Of a stretch of 64,000 bases of DNA, positions 1 through 17,065 are shown in pieces. The notes beneath the pieces were generated by a model. The model was not told the origin of the DNA. It was given only the letters and a program-made list of their open reading frames with translations, and ran no database searches. A program made the translations under genes and the position numbers. Source of the DNA: Asterias amurensis (taxonomy: Eukaryota; Echinodermata; Asteroidea; Forcipulatida; Asteriidae); NCBI RefSeq assembly GCF_032118995.1, contig NC_092652.1, positions 27,797,339 to 27,861,338 on the forward strand. The letters run 5' to 3'. Position 1 is the stretch's first letter. Every line of letters starts with the position of its first letter.

Positions 1-486
1 TTTTTTTTTTTTTTTTTCTTTTGCCAAAATTCAAGGCTATGTGTCCTTTGAACTCTCATTGGCCCTGTGGGCGACAGAAAATCCACTCCGCAATCTCAAA
101 AATAGTTAAAAATGATAAATTCTTACCGTAATTCAGTCCCAAACTACTCCGTTTTACCGCTTCACTACAAATGCCGATTGTCCCCGACCGTGTGCATATT
201 TTTTTCCCAGGACAAACGTGGAGAGTTATCTCCAAATGTTCGTCTTGTAAAGAATAAATACCTGATCCGTGCTTTGTGTACAAAAATATGGGCGCGCGTC
301 TGGGAACTATTCTTCGTAGCGAAACGAAACCGCATAGTTCAAGTAGGCTTTCCTCAAATTGACGTTTTCCTAAAAACTGAGATTTCTCAGTCATCTTGAA
401 CTCTTCATTCACCGCTTACAGAAGAAATGGAAATTCCTTAGTTACATTACCAGAACGCCGAATATTATAATTACACTTTGACTTAC
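1..486. other. No gene seen; decayed palindrome near 205-260
   Basis: Probably intron of the acid phosphatase gene, starting with a T-run. Around 207-260 a weak inverted repeat (AGGACAAACGTGG / CCAAATGTTCGTCTT) resembles the arms of the MITE at 17066-19647 and may be an old copy. Overlapping open frames on both strands show no family motif. Confidence 0.4.
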
Positions 487-1349
487 TTTAAATGCGTTTG
501 CTTGATATGATTGTTCAATCGGGGAGTGATGAGGTCCAGATTTGCCGTCCAAAGAGAATATTTCATACTCTACTTTATGATGATCTTCTTCCACACACAT
601 TTCTTTGTCCCAATTTGCCTGCAGAAACACAGAAGCTGTTCATGAAGTACAGTTTTATTTGACCTAGTCTTTTCTTCTTTCGTCTTCTCCTGATGAAGAT
701 GAGCAGATTTACTGAGTATACTGTTTGAAACGTCGAGACCAAACCGGCACTTTTCAGAGCCAACACTTACTCAATGGTTGTACCTGCAAGTTCACTATTT
801 ATTTATAGTTTCCTCTTAGTCCATGATCATGTAGTCTTACTTACTTATTTTTGTCGAAACAGTTTCCGTATGACGCCACCACTTTTTCATTCGCTATGAA
901 ATAATATAGTATCTAATTTACCTCAATGAGACATCCCTTTTTTTAAAAATGCGTTAAAAAAGTGGCGACACCTTATCCCTTTTTTATTTATTAATATTAT
1001 GAAGAAAAAATTAGATAACGCATTTGTTAAAAATTTCAATGAGTAAAAAGAAATGGCCGGATACGGAAATATTACCCGATTTAATTTAAAATATTATTAA
1101 AAATCTCTATTTTAGGAATTCGAAAAGTAAGATTTGTTGTCATTAAAAACAGTTTTTACAGTTACACGAACTCACTTCTTCAATTCCCGGTGTTATTCTA
1201 ATCGGAGTTCTGGCACCATGTCTGAAGAAAATCAACACCAACTTCAGTTGCATGCCAGGTTGGTCCAAAGTCTTCATAGACTCTTCCCTGATGTCTGAGC
1301 TCAAGAAACAGCCATTTCTTGGGAGGTGTTTACGATCGTTACCTTGCAT
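487..1349 (-). CDS. Histidine acid phosphatase, ACP6-like (partial, two exons)
   Basis: Two minus-strand exons of a histidine-phosphatase-superfamily enzyme, 1349..1176 and 618..487. The first holds the signature FFRHGARTP; His44, counted from the ATG at 1349, would be the phosphorylated nucleophile. It ends at GAA GAA before GTGAGT. The second follows TTTCTGCAG, reads in phase 0 (ANWDKEMC ... VEYEIFSLDGKSGPHHSPIEQSY ... NAFK) and ends before GTAAGT. The order and the text around DGKSGPHHSP resemble human lysophosphatidic acid phosphatase type 6 (ACP6, mitochondrial) more than prostatic acid phosphatase. The start is uncertain: I see no good acceptor upstream, so 1349 may be the initiator, though MKTLDQPG at 1277 is another option. 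No further exon is visible below 487, so the catalytic HD and the rest lie beyond the left edge. The family call is fairly safe; the exact paralogue is inference. Confidence 0.62.
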
Positions 1350-1599
1350 TTTGAGTATCAATTTTGATGCAATAGCAGAACTTTATCTTACATAATACAA
1401 TACAGACCATTACTATGGCGTGTCAAACGTTGCATTATTCGATAATGTACAATATATGTGCGATGTTTCTCATATATATGCGATAATTGTCACATATGTG
1501 CGATATTCATTTGATGTATGCAATAAATGTAATATATATGCAATAAATGTAATATATATGCAATAAATGTAATATATATGCAATAAATTGTAATATATG

Positions 1600-1790
1600 T
1601 GCGATAAATTGTAATATATGTGCGATAAATTGTAATATATGTGCGATAAATTGTAATATATGTGCGATAAATTGTAATATATGTGCGATAAATTGTAATA
1701 TATGTGCGATAAATTGTAATATATGTGCGATAAATTGTAATATATGTGCGATAAATTGTAATATATGTGCGATAAATTGCAATATATATG
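1600..1790. repeat. 21-bp tandem array, left arm of foldback element
   Basis: About nine uninterrupted copies of the unit TGCGATAAATTGTAATATAT plus G, flanked on the left by degenerate ~20-bp copies (GCAATAAATGTAATATATAT). The mirror array in the right arm runs about 3660-3815 with about seven copies. Confidence 0.85.
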
Positions 1791-2671
1791 CGATAATTTT
1801 TAATAATGTTTGATAATTTTGTAGTATATTATATGCGATCATTTGTATGCGATGTTTTGTGACGGTATACATATGCGATAATTTAATATACATGTGCGAT
1901 GTTCGTTCTTATATATGTGCGAAAACGGAATTGTGGGATATAGTATGACTTCCTGTCCACTTGATCCCCGTATCCGTAATGTTTTAGATCGGGCCAGACT
2001 ATACTCTGGACGGTATAGTATGGTTCCTATGGTTCAATGAGATTGGCGTAGGGTTTATAGTGATGGTCAGGGTACGAGACTCGAGCAGCGTATTTCCGAA
2101 ATAGCCAGCCAGCCGCGTATTCGGATAATAGAACACATACAGTACAGGGAGGTGACAAAATGTTGCATTTTGCTCAAATCTGAAGGTGAAGATCTGTTTT
2201 ACTCAAACGAATTCTGCAATATTAGCATAATTTAGATATATTAATTGATAATATGTCAATTTCATAGCTTCACATGATTAAAAAAATAATTTATAAAAAG
2301 TGAAAAACATTAACAAAACGTCAAAAAATGACCCGCAAACAAAAAGGCATAAATTTGTATTTTGTGTTTTTTGCATTTTTGTGGTGCTTAATATTCCAAA
2401 AATTTGAAAAATGATTTTGCAAACAAGACACAGTTGAATTTTTATAGCACAAGAACTTTTAAATTTTATTGACAACAATTAAAAATAATCAATCATGAGT
2501 GTTTCAGATATAGCTCGGTAATTTACTAACTTTAACTGTTCTACAATTTAAAGTCACCTGGAAATAGAAGTGTTTTTCTTTCAAACATAAGAGTATATGC
2601 TTACGAACAATAAAAAAATTTATTTAGTAATTGACAAACATTTTCTTTTAATTGCAGAATCAATAATAGTT

Positions 2672-2990
2672 GACCAATTTAGCCAGCTCAAAATTTGATA
2701 CGTTTAGTCTATCTTCCTTCAAGATTCTGGAACAAGAAAGCAACTTTTTGTCTTAACGAAGGGTTCAAATTCTTTTCAAATTGTGTTTAAGTCCACCGTC
2801 TATGTAATTGGGCGGAATGTACATTGACAATGGCGTCAGAATAACTGTGGTTAATTAACCACTAGATAGTGAACCAAATTTACCCAGCTCCAAAATTTGA
2901 TACGCCCACTATATTAGTCTTGAAAGTTCTGGATTACAAATTAAATGTTTTGTTTTAACGAAGGGTATAAATTCTTTTCAAGTTATGGTT
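2672..2990. repeat. Imperfect direct duplication in the foldback loop
   Basis: Two diverged copies about 197 bp apart: GACCAATTTAGCCAGCTCAA near 2673 and GAACCAAATTTACCCAGCTC near 2873, each followed by AAAATTTGATACG, then ACGAAGGGT and AAATTCTTTTCAA. Confidence 0.7.
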
Positions 2991-3659
2991 TTGTATTTCA
3001 CAGTGATGTTTTTTTGACATATTAAAAAATGCAAAAAATACAAAATAAAAATGTTTGCCTTTTCGTTTGCGGGTCATTTTTTGACGTTTTGTTAATGTTT
3101 TTCACTTTTTATAAATTATTTTTTAATCATGTGAAGCTATGAAATTGACATATTATCAATTAAAAATTCTAAATTATGCTAATATTGCAGAATTCGTTCG
3201 AGTAAAACAGATCTTCACCTTCAGATTTGAGCAAAATGCAACATTTTGTCACCTCCCTGTACTGTATGTGTTCTATTATCCGAATACGCGGCTGGCTGGC
3301 TATTTCGGAAATACGCTGCTCGAGTCTCGTACCCTGACCATCACTATAAACCCTACGCCAATCTCATTGAACCATAGGAACCATACTATACCATCCAGAG
3401 TATAGTCTGGCCCGATCTAAAACATTACGGATACGGGGATCAAGTGGACAGGAAGCCATACTATATCCCACAACTCCGTTTTCGCACATATATAAGAACG
3501 AACATCGCACATGTATATTAAATTATCGCATATGTATACCGTCACAAAACATCGCATACAAATGATCGCATATAATATACTACAAAATTATCAAACATAT
3601 ATTAAAAATTATCGCATATGTATTGCAAATTATCGCACATATATTGCAAATTATTGCAC

Positions 3660-3815
3660 ATATATTACAATTTATCGCACATATATTACAATTTATCGCA
3701 CATATATTACAATTTATCGCACACATATTACAATTTATCGCACATATATTACAATTTATCGCACATATATTACAATTTATTGCACATATATTACAATTTA
3801 TTGCATATATATTAC
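3660..3815. repeat. 21-bp tandem array, right arm of foldback element
   Basis: Mirror image of the left-arm array; unit ACAATTTATCGCACATATAT plus T. It has fewer clean copies than the left arm, so the arrays have changed copy number independently since the arms were identical. Confidence 0.85.
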
Positions 3816-4147
3816 ATTTATTGCATATGTATTACATTTTTTGCATATATATTACATTTATTGCATATATATTACATTTATTGCATACATCAAATGAATA
3901 TCGCACATATGTGACAATTATCGCATATATATGAGAAACATCGCACATATATTGTACATTATCGAATAATGCAACGTTTGACACGCCATACATTACAATG
4001 AATGATTCAATCATATTCGTCGATTGGCAATACCCTTCACTTACATTCAACGCTTGAGGGCGCTCGGTTCTTAGACGCGCGCCACCACGGGGTGCACCTT
4101 TTTTTTTATCTGTGTGTGGGTGAAACTTCCAAAGAAAATAATTGCAA

Positions 4148-4184
4148 CTAGCGGGATGCCGCGCTTCGCGCGGCACCCCGCTAG
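4148..4184. repeat. GC-rich perfect hairpin
   Basis: A 37-nt palindrome in AT-rich surroundings: CTAGCGGG then TGCCGCGC, loop TTC, and the complements, with one A/C mismatch. It could be the end of a mobile element (Helitron 3' hairpins look similar, but no proper CTRR end follows) or a transcript hairpin. Confidence 0.6.
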
Positions 4185-4439
4185 ATGATGAAAATCCTTT
4201 TCACAAATATTTCGAAATGCAATGTGGGGTGAGGGTGTTATACGCCTCTCTTAATATTTATGCATGACGTCTTAATTCTAACCCAAAATAAGGCTATGGC
4301 GCACATCCGCCACTACTTGCAGAGGCTGCACCCACAGCCTCGTTTTGGGTTCGATTGACACCCTCGGAGGGACAGAGGTTAAAATAACTTTGTATAATTG
4401 GATGGGAAAGCTTTAAAGATTCATATAACATTCATAAGA

Positions 4440-4726
4440 TTTCTATACTTTTTTTGTTTGGGTTGTTTTTTTTTTTTTTTGGTCCTTTTCTTTGTGTCTC
4501 AAGAAAACATTATATCAGTGTTTTGCCATTTGTTTCTCTTTATCCATGCCTTTTAAACTAATTTAATGTATACTTATTTCGACTTGTTTGTTTGTTGATG
4601 TTTTGGTGTATAGTTTTGGTAATTCCCCATAAGGGAGCGACTTGTTGATATAATGAATGTTTCTTGAAATCGATGTTAAAAGGTTATTTGTGGATGTAAT
4701 GTTGTAGGCCCATATTATTTTAGTGT

Positions 4727-4757
<31 letters not shown>

Positions 4758-4945
4758 TTTTTTTTTTTTTTTTGGGGGGGGTGTTTGTCTCTTCATTTCG
4801 CTCTTTTAGATTTGTAAACTGTTGATTAGTGTAACAAAAATGGTAGTGTGGGTAACACAAGATAGTTGTTCAATTGTGTGTTACCTTGTTGGTCTAGTTA
4901 TTTATGCTAAAGATTGAAATAAGATTGAAGATTGAAATAATGAGA
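4440..4945 (+). mobile_element. Probable LINE 3' end fragment
   Basis: T-rich non-coding sequence ends in a repeated tail (GATTGAAATAAGATTGAAG, then GATTGAAATAA), as many non-LTR elements do. It contains an ATTT microsatellite with poly-T and poly-G at about 4728-4780. No coding domain is left. Confidence 0.35.
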
Positions 4946-5665
4946 CATTTAACAAAGGATATATATGAGGTCATGTCAATCTATCCTGGATGAAGACAAC
5001 TATTTTGTCCCCAACATTTGAGCATAGTTTTCATTCAATGGGCTATGTCATTGTATCAATTTAATTATCTCAACTGCACTGAGTATTTCCCCGCTAAGCC
5101 AAATAGTAAGGGTAATTACATGTACCTAGTGGACTAAAAATATAACACACTGTTATAATTACACAGTATTTTCTTGTACGGAGCGCATTAGGTATAATTC
5201 ACGTGCACGCAAGTGTCTTCACATTGGCGACCAATCAGGAGGTCTTTGTGGAAAAGCCAATCAGACCATAGAGCAACTATGATCAGACCAAAACGTTTTT
5301 CTAACCTGATGAATTTGGCATCAGTGGTATTTTGGTTCCCTTTTCAACAAATCATAGGTACCTCCATGAACAAATCCGTAGTCACCGTCAATAAACGCGC
5401 CGAGTTACTCGACCAAAGGCTCGTAAGAGACTGGTATTATATCCTCCTCAACAATAATCATTGGTACTAAATAGCAGAGGAGAAATCCGACTAAAAAGGC
5501 TTGAATAGTCACAGCCAATATCCGCAGAGTTTATCCGACTGAAAGGGAAGAAAGAAAACACCTTATACAAAAAAACGCACTGGTTGGCGGTCCACAGGTT
5601 CAATCGTGTTGAACAGAACTGATGGTAGCAAAAAGTTCAATTTCATAAAATCTGCAAAATTGTAC
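4946..5665. other. No gene seen
   Basis: Single-copy-looking non-coding sequence. An open frame at 5213-5470 shows no recognisable domain. Confidence 0.4.
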
Positions 5666-5669
5666 TTAA

Positions 5670-6051
5670 AGGAACACGTTGCCTTGGATCGGTCGAGTTG
5701 GTCTTTGAAAAGCGTTTGTAACCGTTTTTTATACAATGCATATGGGTAGAAAGATGTTGTAAAAGTAGAATACAATGATCCACACAAACATGCCTCGAAA
5801 TTGCGTGGTTTTCCTTTTACCTCGTCGACTAACACGTCGGCCATTTATGGGGGTCAAAATTTTGACTCCCATAAATGGCCGACCATGTTAGTTCGCACAG
5901 TAGAAGGAAAACCACGCAATTTCGAGGCAAACTTGTGTGGATCATTGTATTCTACTTTTAAAACATCTTTCCAACCATATGCATTTTATAAAAAACGGTT
6001 ACAAACGCTTTTGTTTTGACCAACTCGTCCGATCCAAGGCAACGTGTTCCT
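5670..6051. mobile_element. Palindromic TTAA MITE, family A (copy 1)
   Basis: A near-full-length inverted repeat of 382 bp with ends AGGAACACGTTGCCTTGGAT, flanked on both sides by TTAA (5666-5669, 6052-6055). The centre is a tight palindrome around CCATAAATGGCCGAC. TTAA duplication suggests a piggyBac- or Kolobok-type parent; no transposase. Copies at 11891-12273 and 62963-63263. Confidence 0.85.
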
Positions 6052-6055
6052 TTAA

Positions 6056-9000
6056 AATAAACACATTAAATGATTGGTTGCTTTCGTTGAATTATTGTTT
6101 GCTTTATTTCCAATAACGCTACGATTTTAGAATCTTGAGCCCTTTACTTGTGCATCGCGATTTATGGAGCGCCACGTTCCACGATACATATCGTTAAGTT
6201 GTTACAGTACTAAATAAAGCGAGTTTTCGGAACAAAATCTATCTACTGTTTGTTTACCACCGCTTTTTGTTGGGGGGGGGGGGGGTAAGAGCGTTGGAGA
6301 TTATTGGAAGTCCGAGGTCGCCACCCCTAATGTGATCCCCACGGCGACCTCCTTCACCAAGCAACAACTGGCCTGTCTCAAAACCAGACAACACATCACT
6401 CACAATACACTGACCTCCCAACCCCAAAATGTTATTAATTCCCACAGGCTCCTTCCAGCCTATAGCCCTATAGTTACCCAATGTTTCCAAAATTATAAAG
6501 CTTCCGTTTGATCCCGTCTTTGTTCATTTCTCATGCCGTTTGGAAGTCAATGCGTTTTTATCTCCATTTAATCTGTTCAACAAATTGAGTCACCTGTCAG
6601 AAAGATTTCTAGGAAGTCTGGTAACAACATCGACCACTGGTTGACATATGGTCGTCTGCGAAACATCAAACTGAGTTACTTCATTCACTCAAGGCAAATT
6701 CGTGAGATTTGTTTCGGTTTTGTCCTGGCACCCAGCCTCTTCGACCCCCTGCGCGGCAATGAATGAACCACTCCGGAGAACCATGCTTAGTGTAACCCGG
6801 AAAAAGGGTACACTTAGAAAAAGAATGAATAAAACTTAATAAAAATGCTAACTATGGGGGCACTCGCTTGAACAAATGAGAGAAACCAAGATCGGATAGG
6901 GCTAAGACGCGAGGAGATGCAAAAAATAGGAACAGTGACTCAAAATGTAGGTTTCTGAACAACAAAAATAAAAAATAGCTTTATTGACTATAAATCAATC
7001 AACAAAAGCAGTATTAAACAATAAAAACCTCTAGACCAAACTCAGGATCTAAACTTTCTTCCTTATAAACCTTAAATTAAACCAGTCAAACCTAAACCAA
7101 GATATCTAACTGAGACTCAAAAACCAAAACTAAACTAGAGTAAAACTAAAACCCAAACACAGTGCCAAAGAAAAGTTACAAATTAAAATCAAAATGGCTT
7201 TAGGAAACCTGTGTACATAAAACAACAAGAAATACAATTGATTAAAATACAGTTCTATCAAGTTTAGGAAGAACACATGGTCTTTAAAAAATGCAATCCA
7301 ATGTTTAAGAAAAAGTAACTTCCAAAGAATCACAGGAATATTACAATTTGTCAAGATATTTATACAATAACAAATGAAAGTATATGCTTACCGAGTCCAG
7401 AATAGCAGAAAATACACTTGAAGATGGCAAAATTACATGGTGAAGAAAAACAAAACTTGAAGAAGAGAGCTAGAACACATGTGCTCCCTGCGCTGCCAGG
7501 CTGCTATCTGATTATAATTATATACAATGCACTGGATGGGTGACTTCACTACCAAAGGATTAAGAACTGTTTACAAACATGTAACAAAAGACTTCTAAGA
7601 AATAACAAACTACATGTACAGGGGTGCAATAAAACAGCTGAAGGGACAATATAAACAGGAAAGGGCAATTAACTAGAACCTGGAATTAATTAACTTGAAT
7701 AACAACACAAAGAATTTTCTACCCCTACTACATTAGCACAACACGAAAGTAACCCGACCAAAAAGGGTGGATCGAATGCTGGGTGGGCGGGCAAGGGGCA
7801 ATGGGTGAACAAATCCGGAGAACCATCTGCGAAACACTGTCCAATGAGTCGCCTGTCAGAAAGATTTCTAGGAAGTCTGGTAACAACATCGATCAGTGGT
7901 TGACACACGGTCGCCGCTCAAACTTCCTCAAATCAGACGACTCGTAAGTGGGAGTTCGGGTCAGGGTTTTGTACACTTGCAACCCGACGTCTGAAACGAC
8001 ACAATCGTGTTGAATTCTACAACGATGTTGTTGAATTCGGCAAGGATGCCATGCCACTGGACCTTCTAATTTCAATCCAAGATGGCGCGGGTTACGCTTT
8101 TAAAAGTATAGATGCTAATTAATTTAAATATTCAAACAAATATTTAAAGTCTCTCAGCCTCTTGAAACCCAATTTTTGGTAGGTCAGCCATTCGGAATAC
8201 TTTCTAATTACCATATATAAAAAAACAAAAACACCACAACCGACTCGCTGCAAGTTTCCATGAGGCATTTCTCCCATATATTTCCTCAAAAGTTGAAGCA
8301 CAGAGCCCAAAGTACACAATCTATTAATTGCATGACCCAAAAGACGTTATTATTCAAAAGATTGTGATGACACAAAAAGATAATCAGCTTGGCTCATGAT
8401 TGTTGGCCTATTTAGTGAGGTGGAACCCAATTGGGTTAGTTAATAATGTAATGGGCTGTCAGAAGCGACATGGGGGGGGGGGGGGGGGGGTTGGGTGTCC
8501 TGATGTGATTTGGAAGTTTATTCCAGAGTTTGGATACTGAGAACTTAAGGCTCTAGATCAGCAAAAGTGATGTGACTTGTTCTTGGCTCAACAAAGTATG
8601 GTGAACAGGTCAGGAGCTATTTGATCGAAGTTGTCTCCGCCCAACACCACCTGTAGCATGTCCCTGAGCAGGGGCTGGAATTCGCTCTAATCGATTGATT
8701 ATAGGGACAAAATCTTCTGCAATTGTCACTATAGTTAATTTTTTAGATTAGGGTTACTTTTAATTTAAACTTTAACCGACTATCAAAATACGATAGGCCT
8801 ATTATGCACAATAAAACACATTGACAATAAATGTTTTGGAACTCATTCGAATCAAGCTTATATTATTGTTTAGCTCCGTATGCCTAGGCCTACATGTCAA
8901 TGATGAAAGTGCAATAAATCAAGATAGGTCTGCATTCGGACCAAGTTTTGTTCCTTCGAACACGTAATATTATTTTCCCCCGATTTTTTGTACCTATTAA

Positions 9001-9700
9001 AATATATCTCTTCAAAAACTCAGTAGGCCTATTTTGTCAATAAAAGTGTGCAATCATAAATCAGAATCATAAACTCAGCTGCAACATGCACTTCACAACA
9101 AAATCATCACATTCTTGGACCCAGTTTTCGTATAAAAACTGCCTTAGGGTCGTCTCTTTATGTTGAAAAGGATCGATCTTCTCCCTTCACCATAAACCTT
9201 TCTTAGTCAAGCGCAATAAGAATGGTCACTTTTTTACCCGTTGGTTTTGGCATGCGCAAGCAACCCTCACCTAAGTGGTCTGTCTATGGTGCATTGTTGC
9301 TGCAGCAGAATCCTCTCAAACGCAGTCCATTCGTTCGTTGGATGATTCCATCGGCATCCTTCCCTAATAAAGTAGGCCCTACATACATAATATCACAACC
9401 TGTTTTCTTACCTAAACTTAAAATACTTTTGAAAGCAAACTCGTCGTTGGTATTAATTATTTAACTGGCAAAGAAACCAATAATGTCATAAAAGCAAGTA
9501 GTTCACGGAAGACTGAGGAAATTGTTAGACAAGGGTGCTTGGAATAAATCAGAAACACAGAGATAAACCCCGATCTTACCCGATATGTTATTTGGGTTTT
9601 TGTATAATGTTCTACCTATCCTATACGGGACTTACGTCCAGATTCAAAAGACAAAGCAATTATGTTAAAATATTTTGCTTAAAATATACAATCATCGTGA
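6056..9700. other. No gene seen; repeat debris with a 75-bp direct repeat
   Basis: Non-coding. A 70-75 bp sequence (CACCTGTCAGAAAGATTTCT ...) occurs at 6587-6661 and again at 7846-7918. A shorter match, CCGGAGAACCAT, lies near 6774 and near 7814. Between them is A/C-rich sequence. Long G runs occur at about 6272-6286 and 8473-8490. None of the short open frames has a recognisable motif. Confidence 0.4.
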
Positions 9701-9775
9701 CCAGCCAGGTCGGGATTCGAACCCACACTCTGGGATTTAAAGAGCTTGCACGATGCGCTTGACTTTGGATCAGCC
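9700..9775 (-). repeat. tRNA-like fragment (SINE head?)
   Basis: On the minus strand GTGGGTTCGAATCCCGAC is a perfect pol III B box with T-arm-like pairing, but the A-box side is poor and no cloverleaf closes. Probably a SINE remnant; it sits just downstream of the SLC22 stop codon. Confidence 0.3.
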
Positions 9776-9795
9776 ACAATGTAGGTATACACATT

Positions 9796-16910
<7,115 letters not shown>

Positions 16911-17065
16911 GTTGATTGGTTATCAAAAAGTACACTGCTGCAGTATTAAATACTCGGTGTTTGCGACTGTTATGCCCAAAGACTACTTAGTAGCTACGAG
17001 TTGAACAGGCCACCGCTGGCAAAACTGAGCTGTCGTCAATGGAGGTTTAAATTCTTTATTACTGT

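Larger units (their letters stand above)
1414..3990. mobile_element. Foldback element, 2.58 kb, ~970-bp inverted arms, 6-bp TSD
   Basis: Left arm 1414 to about 2385 and right arm about 3020 to 3990 are near-perfect inverted copies. Both outer ends read TATGGCGTGTCAAACG inward. The flanks CATTAC (1408-1413) and CATTAC (3991-3996) form a 6-bp target-site duplication. Each arm has a central tandem array of a 21-bp unit (about nine clean copies left, seven right), then unique arm sequence. The loop of about 640 bp contains an imperfect internal duplication. No transposase is seen, so it is non-autonomous. Superfamily unassigned: the 6-bp duplication and long arms fit no common DNA-transposon class well. 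Confidence 0.88.

Noticed and set aside
5563-6019. Frames with GKPRNFEA.LCGSLYSTF
   Set aside because: Repeated at 11887-12296 inside the same MITE family on both strands; palindromic non-coding DNA.
6587-7918. LTR pair
   Set aside because: Repeats are only about 75 bp, lack TG...CA ends and a primer site, and the interior has no retroelement domain.
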